In this document: one piece after another, positions 38,877 through 47,152 of the stretch
Numbering within the stretch: position 1 is the first letter of the stretch
Layout of the letters: every line of letters starts with the position of its first letter
Assembly: GCF_022828375.1 (NCBI RefSeq)
Contig: NZ_JAJQJX010000001.1
Span: forward strand, 124,001-188,000
Source of the DNA: Candidatus Nanosynbacter sp. TM7-053
GTDB lineage: Bacteria > Patescibacteriota > Saccharimonadia > Saccharimonadales > Saccharimonadaceae
Length of the DNA: 64,000 nucleotides
Reading direction: 5' to 3'
Translations under genes and position numbers: made by a program
Notes under the pieces: model-generated
Told to the model about the DNA's origin: nothing
The model's input: the letters and a program-made list of their open reading frames with translations, nothing else
The model's database searches: none

Positions 38877-39869
38877 ATGACAAAAATTTTATTGGTTGAG
38901 GACGACAAAAGTTTACGCGAAATTTACGGTGTACGACTTTTGGCGGAGGGCTACGATATCGTTTCGGCGGGCGACGGAGAAGAAGCTCTAGCCATGGCAA
39001 TTAAAGAACGTCCGCGATTAATTTTAAGCGACGTGATGATGCCGAAAATTTCCGGATTTGATATGTTGGACATTTTACGCTCGACGACAGAAACAAAAGA
39101 CGTTAAGGTGATTATCATGACCGCACTGTCATCAGAAGATCAACGAAAACGCGGCGAGCAACTTGGTGCTGATAAATACTTGGTGAAATCTCAGGTGGGA
39201 ATAGAGGACGTCGTGAGGGCAGTTCACGAAACCTTGGGAGATCTTCCAGGAGTCGGCACAAATCCAGTGCCAGTTTCACAGCCAGATCATACATATGAGC
39301 CGGTTACTCCAGCATCTCAGCCAGCTCCAGCGGCGTCGCAGCCAGTTACTAGACCTGACGTATCTTCATTGTCGCCACAACCAGCTGCCCCCACTGCAAC
39401 GCCAACAGCTTCTGTAGTAAATCCGCTTATGCAACAACATCCACAACAGGCTTTCGCTCCGGCGCCACAGCCACTACCTCAACCAGCGCAGACTCCAACG
39501 CCTCAGCCAGCAACACTGCCACAACCCATGGCGCCATTTTCATCACCTGCGCCGCGACCCTCAGGGCTTGGTGACCGCATTATTCAACCTTTACCAGCTG
39601 ACGATTCTCAGAATTCGGTAGACATCTCTAAACTTATGGCAGAAGAATTAGACAATACACAGAGAATTTCTCAACCAACTCCAGAGCCTCGACCAGTGCA
39701 GACTCCAGCGCCACAATCAATTCCGACACCTCAGCCAGCACCAAATCCTATTGAACAGGTTAATTCAATACCTCTCGCCCAAGCGCAGCCTCAGGAGCAA
39801 AGCATTCCACATCAACCATCAGAAACGCCTCAGCCGACACAATTTCCGCCAATAAATCCACAACAATGA
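38877..39869 (+). CDS. Response regulator with a long Pro/Gln-rich tail
   Basis: 330 residues. There is a receiver domain in the first ~120 residues (VEDD near the start, phospho-acceptor Asp52 in LILSDVMMPK, Lys in KYLVKS). About 200 residues of Pro/Gln/Ala/Thr-rich low complexity follow, with no DNA-binding domain. TATAGT (38863-38868) lies 8 bases before the ATG. Its stop overlaps the next start as ATGA. The partner kinase also ends in a Pro-rich tail. Confidence 0.9.
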   Translation: MTKILLVEDDKSLREIYGVRLLAEGYDIVSAGDGEEALAMAIKERPRLILSDVMMPKISGFDMLDILRSTTETKDVKVIIMTALSSEDQRKRGEQLGADKYLVKSQVGIEDVVRAVHETLGDLPGVGTNPVPVSQPDHTYEPVTPASQPAPAASQPVTRPDVSSLSPQPAAPTATPTASVVNPLMQQHPQQAFAPAPQPLPQPAQTPTPQPATLPQPMAPFSSPAPRPSGLGDRIIQPLPADDSQNSVDISKLMAEELDNTQRISQPTPEPRPVQTPAPQSIPTPQPAPNPIEQVNSIPLAQAQPQEQSIPHQPSETPQPTQFPPINPQQ

Positions 39870-40573
39870 CAAACCCAGACACAAAGCAAGAATCTTGGCG
39901 CCTCAATAAATTTGTAGCGCTGTGCTTGGGTATTTCTCGCCGAAAAGCCGACGAATTGATAGAAAAAGGGAAGATTATTGTTGACGGTCAGCCCGCTAGA
40001 TTGGGTCAACAAATTTCTGACGCAAATAAAATTTCCTATGACGGCAAATTGCTAGAATTACAACCCAAACAGCTCATCATCCTGCATAAGCCAACTGGAT
40101 ATCTTTGTTCGCGCGCTTCTCAAGGTGGAGTTTCGACAATCTACAAATTGCTACCGAAGAATCTTCACCACTTAAAACCCGTTGGTCGCCTGGATAAAGA
40201 CAGCTCTGGACTGATTCTCATGACGAACGACGGCGATTTTGCTCACAGCATGACGCATCCGTCGTTTTATAAGATTAAGCGGTATATCGTTACAATTGAC
40301 AAACCACTACAGCCGCTTCACCGCCAGATGATCAATGATTTTGGCGTGCAGCTTCCTGACGGGCGTAGTCAATTGACACTAGAAAGACAACACGAAGGCG
40401 ATGATTATCGCTGGATAGTGGAAATGAGCGAGGGAAGAAATCGTCAAATTCGGCGAACTTTCGATGCGTTAGGCTACACTGTCAAAAAACTCCACAGAAC
40501 AAACTTCGGCAATTATTCGCTCGGCGACCTCAAGAGAGGCGAATGGAGAGAAGAGAAATTCACGAATTCATAA
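39866..40573 (+). CDS. RsuA/RluB-family pseudouridine synthase
   Basis: 235 residues that isomerise uridine to pseudouridine in rRNA. An N-terminal S4 RNA-binding domain (WRLNKFVALCLGISRRKADELIEKGKI) is followed by the catalytic domain with Asp110 in VGRLDKDSSGL and the GRNRQIRR motif. The ATGA overlap with the response regulator means they are cotranscribed. Whether it modifies 16S or 23S RNA is unresolved. Confidence 0.92.
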   Translation: MTNPDTKQESWRLNKFVALCLGISRRKADELIEKGKIIVDGQPARLGQQISDANKISYDGKLLELQPKQLIILHKPTGYLCSRASQGGVSTIYKLLPKNLHHLKPVGRLDKDSSGLILMTNDGDFAHSMTHPSFYKIKRYIVTIDKPLQPLHRQMINDFGVQLPDGRSQLTLERQHEGDDYRWIVEMSEGRNRQIRRTFDALGYTVKKLHRTNFGNYSLGDLKRGEWREEKFTNS

Positions 40574-40656
40574 TTTACTCCGCGGCTCTTTACATTTTAC
40601 AGTAAATATTGTAATATAGCTTTTGTGCTAAATTTGATAGAAAGTGTAACTATATA

Positions 40657-41157
40657 ATGGAAACGCTAGGGCGCGAATCTGAGCCTTTGCCTTCAGAAAA
40701 ACTAAGAGCTGTCATACGTAACCTTAAGAAAGAAAGATCGGATACCATAGAAAAAATGTTCTATGAGAATGATGGGCCCAATATTTTACCAAAATTCCTA
40801 GAAAACCAAATCTACGCTTACATCGAACTTATTAAAGAGGTTGAGAAACATACTACGAAACTTGAATATCCTATATCCGTAGCGTTCAAAGATGACGACA
40901 ATAACATTTACTACTGCATAAATAACCCCAAAGAAAATTACTACATAACACTTTACCCAAATCCAATTAACGAAGAATCTCCAAAGGCCTACATCCACAG
41001 TTACACCAGAAATGATGACGAGAACGAGGGATATAGACTAGACATAGAGACCGAGGAATTCATAGCAAAAAGCGGCCTGAGATGTTTTGAGGATTTCCTG
41101 AAAATAGTCCGCCCATGCGAGGCTTATATAAATAGCGTGCTCGCCAAAATGTCTTAA
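40657..41157 (+). CDS. Hypothetical protein
   Basis: 166 residues, soluble and mixed alpha/beta. It starts METLGRESEPLPSEKLRAVIRNLKKERS. The middle has an alternating beta pattern (YPISVAFKDDDNNIYYCINN). No known motif is seen. The region just upstream has TTTACA-like and TAATAT boxes near 40595-40618, giving a possible conventional promoter. No function can be given. Confidence 0.65.
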   Translation: METLGRESEPLPSEKLRAVIRNLKKERSDTIEKMFYENDGPNILPKFLENQIYAYIELIKEVEKHTTKLEYPISVAFKDDDNNIYYCINNPKENYYITLYPNPINEESPKAYIHSYTRNDDENEGYRLDIETEEFIAKSGLRCFEDFLKIVRPCEAYINSVLAKMS

Positions 41158-41177
41158 AACTGCTATAATATATAATC

Positions 41178-42611
41178 ATGTCTAAATTACCAACAGTCGC
41201 CATCATCGGGCAAGCCAACGTCGGCAAAAGCTCACTATTTAATCGCTTGACGCGCTCTCGCACAGCCATAGTCGCCAGGGAAGCTGGAACAACTCGCGAC
41301 AATGTTGTTGGTAAAGTCTCATACAAACGACGCAACGTAGATTCTGCACCGTCAGATGACTATTCGCAATTTTGGCTCATCGACACAGCCGGACTGAAAA
41401 CTGCCGAGGACGAATTTGAAGCGACCATTCAGGACCAAATCGCTGACGCATCTGCCGCCGCTGATGTAATCCTCGTAACTGTCGATTCCACTGTTTATCC
41501 CTCTGACGCCGATCGCCAATTAGCCAAAAAAGCCCTAAAAAGTGGCAAGCCAGTCATTTTAATCGCCAATAAAGCAGACTTAAAAGGCTCTCTTTCTATC
41601 GACGAATTCAAACGACTCGGCATTAAAAACATCATAAAAACTTCCGCCGAGCACAGCATTGGTATTTCGGAGCTTCTTGATAGCATTGCCGAACTTATTC
41701 CGCCAGCCACCGAAACTGCGCCTGACGACGTTATTCGCGTTGCGCTAATCGGCCGCCCGAATGTCGGAAAGAGTAATCTATTCAATACCTTAGCGGGCAA
41801 GCAGCAAGCCATCGTCGCCAACGTCGCCGGCACCACTCGCGATGTAAACCGCGTTCAAGTTCGTTATCACGGTCAGACGATTGAACTGCTCGACACCGCT
41901 GGAGTTCGCCGCCAAGGAAAGCAAGAAACTGGAATTGAGAAGTTCTCAGTTCTTCGCACCATGCAAGCCATCAACGAAGCCGACGTTTGTCTGCTTCTTA
42001 TGGACGTCAATGAGCTTAACGTTCAATTGGATCAGCGCCTAGCTGGAATTATTGACGAGGCGGGCAAGGGGCTTGTTCTGGTTGTCAGCAAATGGGACTC
42101 CGTCAAAGGTAAAGACGCTTACACACACGATGAAATCGCACCACAAATCAGCTATAACTTCAAGTTTACGCCATACGCGCCGTTAATATTCACCTCTTCT
42201 GTCACTGGGCAGAATGTCGCTAAGTTATTCGACCTAGCGCTTGATATCTATAAGCGTCGTCGCCAAGAATGCAAAACTCGCGCCTTAAACGACATTTTAC
42301 AGAAAGCCATCGCCGCACATCCGCCAGCTGGCCTGAAAAATTCACACCCGAAGCTGCGCTACATTGTCCAGACGGACGTTGCTCCGCCATGGTTTGTTAT
42401 ATATGGTAGCAATCTGAAATTCGTCCACTGGAGCTATAAACGCTATTTGGAGCGAACTTTACGCGAGGCTTTCAATTTTGCGGGAACGCCGATTAAAATG
42501 TCTTTCCGTGACGAAAAGCAATTAAAAGCCAATCGTGAACGCGTTGCGTGCGGTCTGGCGCCAGTCACCAAAGCTTACAAGCAGGCCAAAAACGCTGAAA
42601 AAGGCATATAA
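41178..42611 (+). CDS. der: Ribosome-assembly GTPase Der (EngA)
   Basis: 477 residues with two tandem GTPase domains and a C-terminal KH-like domain. G1 motifs are GQANVGKSS (11-19) and GRPNVGKSN (from 192). G3 DTAG occurs in both, and G4 is NKAD and SKWD. GTTRD occurs in both switch I regions. It is needed for 50S subunit assembly. TATAAT at 41164-41169 ends 8 bases before the ATG. Confidence 0.96.
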   Translation: MSKLPTVAIIGQANVGKSSLFNRLTRSRTAIVAREAGTTRDNVVGKVSYKRRNVDSAPSDDYSQFWLIDTAGLKTAEDEFEATIQDQIADASAAADVILVTVDSTVYPSDADRQLAKKALKSGKPVILIANKADLKGSLSIDEFKRLGIKNIIKTSAEHSIGISELLDSIAELIPPATETAPDDVIRVALIGRPNVGKSNLFNTLAGKQQAIVANVAGTTRDVNRVQVRYHGQTIELLDTAGVRRQGKQETGIEKFSVLRTMQAINEADVCLLLMDVNELNVQLDQRLAGIIDEAGKGLVLVVSKWDSVKGKDAYTHDEIAPQISYNFKFTPYAPLIFTSSVTGQNVAKLFDLALDIYKRRRQECKTRALNDILQKAIAAHPPAGLKNSHPKLRYIVQTDVAPPWFVIYGSNLKFVHWSYKRYLERTLREAFNFAGTPIKMSFRDEKQLKANRERVACGLAPVTKAYKQAKNAEKGI

Positions 42612-42634
42612 TACCACATTTTTGACAAAACCTA

Positions 42635-42663
42635 TTGACATTTTATCCTATTAGTGATATAAA
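42635..42663 (+). promoter_or_regulatory. Promoter of the hammerhead-associated gene
   Basis: TTGACA (42635-42640), a 17-base spacer and TATAAA (42658-42663). Transcription from about 42670 would give a leader of roughly 170 bases before the ATG at 42838, far longer than for most genes here. Confidence 0.7.
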
Positions 42664-42742
42664 TGAATACAGCTTTTGTTGACAAGTTGAGATTTGCTCC
42701 TTGCCCGAAAGCGCACTTTGACAAGTGGAAGAATATACTTTA

Positions 42743-42830
42743 GATACGAGGTGAGTTTTCGTAGCGCTCAAGAAAGCACTACGACATCTCATCTTGTATC
42801 AACCGGATACGAGAGAGATTGTTAGAAAGG
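42743..42830 (+). promoter_or_regulatory. Switch-like leader with competing hairpins
   Basis: A 13-bp stem pairs 42743-42755 with 42788-42800. It is topped by CGTAG (42760-42764)/CTACG (42779-42783) and GCT/AGC. Its 3' arm, CTTGTATC (42793-42800), can instead pair with a second GATACGAG at 42806-42813, forming an 8-bp hairpin with a 5-base loop just before the Shine-Dalgarno GAAAGG (42825-42830). The direct repeat of GATACGAG makes the two folds mutually exclusive. A further hairpin CACTT/AAGTG lies upstream near 42715. No known riboswitch class is recognised. Confidence 0.65.
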
Positions 42831-42837
42831 TCGGCAT

Positions 42838-43230
42838 ATGCGCAACAGCAGCCTTACTATCAACTTTGATAGGCTCCCCGATTTCGAGGTAGCACCCAAC
42901 GTTCCTGTCGCGAAGTGGCAGGAACAAATGGAACACAAGGACGAAGACTCCCTCCTCGGGGAGGTGATCAGGTTCTCCGTTAGGGTGGCGCGGCTCACAC
43001 AAGCCGCCACGGAAGTGGATAAGAAGCCCATCAAGGAAATCATCCCTTGGGCTGTCTCGACCGCAGACACCATTGGCATCTCCGGGCACGGGCTCTACTA
43101 CGCATCGCGCTGGCTAGCCTACTTTTGGGCGCGTCAATGCGAGTTTGCCGAATGGTATAACGATGGACAGCCTAAGTCGGGATTCGTCCCAAGCCAGGAT
43201 CTGATCCGTACCCTAACTAAGGGCGAGTAG
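42838..43230 (+). CDS. Orphan protein in a ribozyme-bearing transcript
   Basis: 130 residues, soluble, with a Trp/Tyr-rich C-terminal half (GLYYASRWLAYFWARQCEFAEWYNDG). No family is recognised. GAAAGG lies 7 bases before the ATG. Codon use is richer in GC than in flanking genes (frequent CTC, CCC, GCG, ATC), like the small genes at 7587 and 24973. It has a long structured leader, and a hairpin plus a hammerhead ribozyme in its 3' region. This combination suggests a mobile or recently acquired unit (inference). Confidence 0.7.
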   Translation: MRNSSLTINFDRLPDFEVAPNVPVAKWQEQMEHKDEDSLLGEVIRFSVRVARLTQAATEVDKKPIKEIIPWAVSTADTIGISGHGLYYASRWLAYFWARQCEFAEWYNDGQPKSGFVPSQDLIRTLTKGE

Positions 43231-43239
43231 CGCTCCATT

Positions 43240-43311
43240 GAACTGACAAGTTAGAATAATTTACTTGGCGGTTCATAATCTCCCGCCAACAATTCTTCTG
43301 CTTGTCAGTTC
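43240..43311 (+). other. Long 3' hairpin overlapping the ribozyme
   Basis: GAACTGACAAG (43240-43250) pairs perfectly with CTTGTCAGTTC (43301-43311). Inside, TTGGCGG (43265-43271) pairs with CCGCCAA (43283-43289), and AGAAT with ATTCT. The 3' arm shares 43307-43311 with hammerhead stem III. The hairpin and the intact ribozyme therefore compete before cleavage, while the 5' product can keep the hairpin after cleavage. Confidence 0.8.
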
Positions 43312-43363
43312 GCTCCATAGATGCGTATCTGTGCTGATGAGTCGGAAACGACGAAAGCGAACT
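43307..43363 (+). ncRNA. Type III hammerhead ribozyme
   Basis: All core elements are present. Stem III is AGTTCGC (43307-43313)/GCGAACT (43357-43363), 7 bp perfect, with open ends. The cleavage site is UC between 43315 and 43316. Stem I is CATAGAT (43316-43322)/ATCTGTG (43327-43333) with loop GCGT. The core is CTGATGA (43334-43340), stem II GTCG-GAAA-CGAC (43341-43352), then GAAA (43353-43356). Every conserved core nucleotide matches the hammerhead consensus. It lies 77 bases past the stop of the orphan gene and ends one base before the stop codon of the convergent GTPase gene. Confidence 0.92.
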
Positions 43364-43364
43364 T

Positions 43365-44333
43365 TTATTCAAACATCATCAATTGTGCCGACAAAACTTC
43401 ACGCGTAATTTCGTCCGCACGTTCACCAATTAGCACAATTTTTGCTGGCTCTTCCGCCGCAGAATTAGCTATTTGAATCTGATTTTCCGTTGCCTCCAAA
43501 TGATGCCGCGCGCCATTATCATCAATAAAACAACCCTTCATTCGCCTGAGTTTATAAGCATCAAAAAGTTCCGGCCAAATTTTTTCCAGAGTCGCCGCAG
43601 CAATTTTCATACCAGAAACATCCAGCACGGCATATGTCGGATTATCCGGTACGACCAACTCGCCATCGTACGTATCAAAAAACGTTAGTAGTCCCGACGG
43701 CGTGGTTAATTTACTTAGGTCAAACCGACCGTGTGGTGCGCTCAGTATTTTTCCGTAAGGCAGGGAGCTCAGCTTGGACTCATATCGTAGTCGCTCGTCG
43801 TCACTTAGCGAATCTTCTTTGGTCACTAAAATCATGTCCGCCGCTTGCAACTCAATTTCATGCGCCGGCTCAATTCCATGTAAAATCTCATGCGCATCAA
43901 TAACATAAAAACTCTGCGCCAACTCGTACTTATTGAATATTTGTGCATTAATCAATTTCTCGACCAAATTCATCGTTCGCGCCACACCAGTAGCCTCGAT
44001 AAACACCGGAGCAGGGGAATTGCGACAAAAGTCAAGTAACATTCGCGTCAATGCGTGCTTCGACGAACAACAGACACAATCGCCAGCCAAAGTCGTCACG
44101 ATATCCGCCAACTTTTCCAATCGATAACCGTCAACGTTTTCATTAGCATATTCATTCTCAATCACCCGAGAACCCTTATAGTCACTTTGTTGTAATAAGA
44201 ACTCAAGAACACTAGTTTTCCCGGCGCCCAATGAGCCGTTCACCAAATACAACGGAACTTTATCGATAACCGCTCGCCCATCATCAAACGGCGCATTAAT
44301 GCTAAATTCCAAATCATCGTCACGCTTTGCCAT
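43365..44333 (-). CDS. COG0523 (CobW/ZNG1-like) GTPase
   Basis: 322 residues, a G3E-family metallochaperone GTPase. The P-loop is NGSLGAGKTS (32-41). The metal-binding CxCC motif is GDCVCCS (Cys86, Cys88, Cys89), and IENEYAN and EATGVA are family segments. The C-terminal CobW_C domain is short. The frame is open to 44495, over the divergent pth start, but TATAAT ends 6 bases before the ATG at 44333. Close to a YcgQ-like gene, a YraQ-type permease and a Fur-family regulator, so zinc is a likely metal (inference). Confidence 0.85.
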   Translation of the reverse strand: MAKRDDDLEFSINAPFDDGRAVIDKVPLYLVNGSLGAGKTSVLEFLLQQSDYKGSRVIENEYANENVDGYRLEKLADIVTTLAGDCVCCSSKHALTRMLLDFCRNSPAPVFIEATGVARTMNLVEKLINAQIFNKYELAQSFYVIDAHEILHGIEPAHEIELQAADMILVTKEDSLSDDERLRYESKLSSLPYGKILSAPHGRFDLSKLTTPSGLLTFFDTYDGELVVPDNPTYAVLDVSGMKIAAATLEKIWPELFDAYKLRRMKGCFIDDNGARHHLEATENQIQIANSAAEEPAKIVLIGERADEITREVLSAQLMMFE

Positions 44334-44376
44334 ATGCTTATTATACGTCATTTTCACAAGGTGATATACTAAGTCT

Positions 44377-44937
44377 ATGAAAGTCATCTTAGCGTTGGGA
44401 AATCCAGGCGAAAAATACACAAACACGCGACATAATGCTGGGTTTTTGGCCATTGATAAATTTGCCTCAGAGCAGGGGAAAACCTTTTCAAACAAACCGA
44501 AGTTTTCCGCAGATATTGCCGAGCTGAATATTTCTGGAGAAAAAATCCTGCTGGTTAAGCCAACTACTTTTTACAATGAGGTCGGAATTTCCGCCCGAGC
44601 AATCTTAGATTTTTACAAATTGACATTGGACGATTTACTAATTATTCACGACGACACGGCGCTGGACTTTGGCAAAATTCGAACCCGCAAAGGCGGACGA
44701 GACGCGGGCAGTAACGGATTAAAATCTCTTCACGCCCACGTCGGATCAGATTTTTGGCATATTCGTATTGGCACAGACAATTTGCTCAGACGTCAAGTCG
44801 GTGACGTAGATTTTGTCCTAGGCAAGTTCAACTCAGACGAGCAGAAAATTCTCCAAAGCTGGATATTGCCCGAATCAATTAATTTGATCGAGAAATTTAT
44901 TAACGGAACTATCGAACCGTTCAGTATAAAATATTAA
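44377..44937 (+). CDS. pth: Peptidyl-tRNA hydrolase
   Basis: 186 residues that release tRNA from stalled peptidyl-tRNA. The start MKVILALGNPGEKYTNTRHNAGF carries the catalytic His19 and the conserved Asn9. HDDTALDFGKIRTRKGGRDAGSNGLKS is the second hallmark. TATACT (44365-44370) ends 6 bases before the ATG. Confidence 0.96.
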   Translation: MKVILALGNPGEKYTNTRHNAGFLAIDKFASEQGKTFSNKPKFSADIAELNISGEKILLVKPTTFYNEVGISARAILDFYKLTLDDLLIIHDDTALDFGKIRTRKGGRDAGSNGLKSLHAHVGSDFWHIRIGTDNLLRRQVGDVDFVLGKFNSDEQKILQSWILPESINLIEKFINGTIEPFSIKY

Positions 44938-44945
44938 ACCAGATT

Positions 44946-46067
44946 CTAGCGCCGTTTTCGCGGCACAATTTTTGAAGCGCTGTTCTTCAATTGCTCTTCG
45001 GCTTGATGTAATTTTGTAGTCGCAGCTTCTTGTAGATTGATCGATCGGGCTTCCAATATGCTGCTACCGACCGCCAAACTCACGAACAACAAGCCCAAGC
45101 CACCCGTCGCCCATTCCGGTAGTTCCAAGTGGAATAATTTAGCAATCATCATCACGCCGAGCGCCATAATTGCCCAGTGAGCGCCATTTTCCAGATATTT
45201 ATATTTGCTAAGCGCGCCTGTTCGCAACAAATATACGGTTAGCGATCGGACCCAAATCGCTCCAGCGCCCAGCCCAGCCACGATTAGTAGCACGCTGTTG
45301 GTGATGGCGAACGCACCAATCACACCGTCAAAACTAAAACTGGCGTCCAGAACTTCCAAATATAACAAGCTAGCAAACGCCGCCCAGCCAGTTTTAATCT
45401 TAACGGATTTCGCGTCATCTTCATGGAAAAATGACCCAAATAGCTCCAATCCAATATGCAACACAATTCCAAGAACCGCTGAAATCAGCACTAAAGATTT
45501 ATGTGGCGCCTCAACCGTAAAATACAAAACAGCCGCCACGCTAAGCATTATACACACCTTAAAATTCTCAAATCGCCCAGCCTTTGCCAAGATCGGCTCA
45601 ACGTGCCGCATCCAGTGAACACGCTTGTTGTAATCGATGAAATAGCTAAGCCCAATCATAATCAAAAACGCACCACCAAACGCGTCAATCATCGGCGACG
45701 CCTCGTGCAGGATCTTGCCGTACTCAACAGGCTTATGAAGCGCCAGATTGACAACATCCATAAATCCGTGACCGCTCGCAATCATCACAATAGCAATTGG
45801 CAATATAAATCGAACGACAAACACCGCCACAAATATACCAGCCGTCAGGAAGACTTTCTGCCAGATTTGACTCATTCCCGCCAAAACCTTGCTATTTATC
45901 ACCGCGTTGTCGAAGCTAAACGTAACTTCCAAAACCACCAAAATAGTAAATAGCCAAAGACTGCTAACGCCCATATGGCTAAAAATCAAGCCGCCTAACC
46001 CTAAGGTTAACAAAACTGAAAACCAGAAAATCCGAAACGGATGATGTGAATGTAAAAGATGTTTCAT
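44946..46067 (-). CDS. DUF475 / TerC-like membrane protein
   Basis: 373 residues with eight or nine membrane helices. EVTFSFDNAV near residue 47 and VLDASFSFDGVIGAFAI in the second half are the paired acidic motifs of the TerC/DUF475 superfamily. Members are linked to metal-ion export (Mn for some TerC proteins). A basic cytoplasmic tail follows. TATACT ends 8 bases before the ATG. It is 8 bases from the convergent pth. Confidence 0.85.
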   Translation of the reverse strand: MKHLLHSHHPFRIFWFSVLLTLGLGGLIFSHMGVSSLWLFTILVVLEVTFSFDNAVINSKVLAGMSQIWQKVFLTAGIFVAVFVVRFILPIAIVMIASGHGFMDVVNLALHKPVEYGKILHEASPMIDAFGGAFLIMIGLSYFIDYNKRVHWMRHVEPILAKAGRFENFKVCIMLSVAAVLYFTVEAPHKSLVLISAVLGIVLHIGLELFGSFFHEDDAKSVKIKTGWAAFASLLYLEVLDASFSFDGVIGAFAITNSVLLIVAGLGAGAIWVRSLTVYLLRTGALSKYKYLENGAHWAIMALGVMMIAKLFHLELPEWATGGLGLLFVSLAVGSSILEARSINLQEAATTKLHQAEEQLKNSASKIVPRKRR

Positions 46068-46108
46068 ATTGATTTAGTATAGCATAAGCATGGGGTATAA
46101 TTTTATAT

Positions 46109-47152
46109 ATGGCACAAAAATCGTCAGACGGCCGCATAAAAAAGTTTTTATCAGACAACAGCGAATTGATCGGTTGGGTGATTTTTGGCGTCCTTATAAT
46201 TTCTATTTATCAATTCAGCTCGCGATTCGGCGTTATGTTATTAAACGGAGAATTTGCAGAATGGTGCAATAAATTACTTCCGTCATTACAAGATTTCATC
46301 ACGCTGACGCTAAGCGTAATTGTCGAGGCGGTCCCATTCTTAATTTTAGGAATTATCATATCCGCGCTTATCAGATACTTTTTATCATCAAAAGATGTCT
46401 TCAAAATGTTACCAAAAAACACCTTCCTTCGACGAATTACGCTCTCTATGATCGGGCTAATTTTACCTGTATGCGAATGCGGTAACGTACCAATTGCACG
46501 TAGCTTAATAGCGAACGGATTAAAACCCGCCGACGTTATTAGCTTTCTTTTCGCCGCGCCAATCTTAAACCCGATAACCATAATTTCAACCATGACCGCC
46601 TTCAGTTTTGACACCCGAATGGTTTGGTGGCGAATTATTTTTGCGCTGATTATTGTACAAATAACTGCTTTTATTATCAGCTTTTTTAAGGAAGACTCCG
46701 TCATTAATCCAGAGTTTGAAAAACTTTGCCACTCTCATAATCACGATTCAAAATTGTCAAACCTATTCAGCTCATCACGCAATGAATTCTGGCAATTATT
46801 TACTATGTTAGCCTTAGGTGCTAGCATCGCAGCCGCCACACAAATCTTCGTTCCGCGATTCATCATAAATGCCGTCGGCGGCGACATTTTCCTGTCAGTC
46901 ATATCCATGATCACGCTAAGTTTCATCATCTCGATATGCTCCAGTATCGACGCGTTCTTCGCGCTGGCTTACGTGCGAAATTTCACGACAGGCTCAATTT
47001 TATCTTTCTTGCTATTCGGGCCGATGATAGACATAAAAATGATTACGCTATTAAAAACAACTTTTCGCTGGAAATTTATTGCAACAATTACCTTAATTGT
47101 ATTCATCTTATCACTAATTGTCGGGCTGGGGGTTAATTTATATGTACGCTAA
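46109..47152 (+). CDS. YraQ/YcgR-type permease
   Basis: 347 residues with eight or so membrane helices, in the UPF0718/ArsP_1-like permease family. Hallmarks are ILPVCECGNVPIARSLIANG with conserved Cys residues, FLFAAPILNPITI, and a matching second half ISICSSIDAFFALAY. The family is linked to metal or metalloid export. The start of the next gene lies inside its 3' end, so it is the first gene of an operon with a YcgQ-like protein. TATAAT is just upstream of the ATG. Confidence 0.85.
   Translation: MAQKSSDGRIKKFLSDNSELIGWVIFGVLIISIYQFSSRFGVMLLNGEFAEWCNKLLPSLQDFITLTLSVIVEAVPFLILGIIISALIRYFLSSKDVFKMLPKNTFLRRITLSMIGLILPVCECGNVPIARSLIANGLKPADVISFLFAAPILNPITIISTMTAFSFDTRMVWWRIIFALIIVQITAFIISFFKEDSVINPEFEKLCHSHNHDSKLSNLFSSSRNEFWQLFTMLALGASIAAATQIFVPRFIINAVGGDIFLSVISMITLSFIISICSSIDAFFALAYVRNFTTGSILSFLLFGPMIDIKMITLLKTTFRWKFIATITLIVFILSLIVGLGVNLYVR

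Noticed and set aside
42679..42726. A second ribozyme in the 5' leader of the orphan gene, suggested by CCGAAAGC and two copies of TTGACAAG.
   Set aside because: No CTGATGA core or other ribozyme consensus can be fitted. The segment forms only a short CACTT/AAGTG hairpin.
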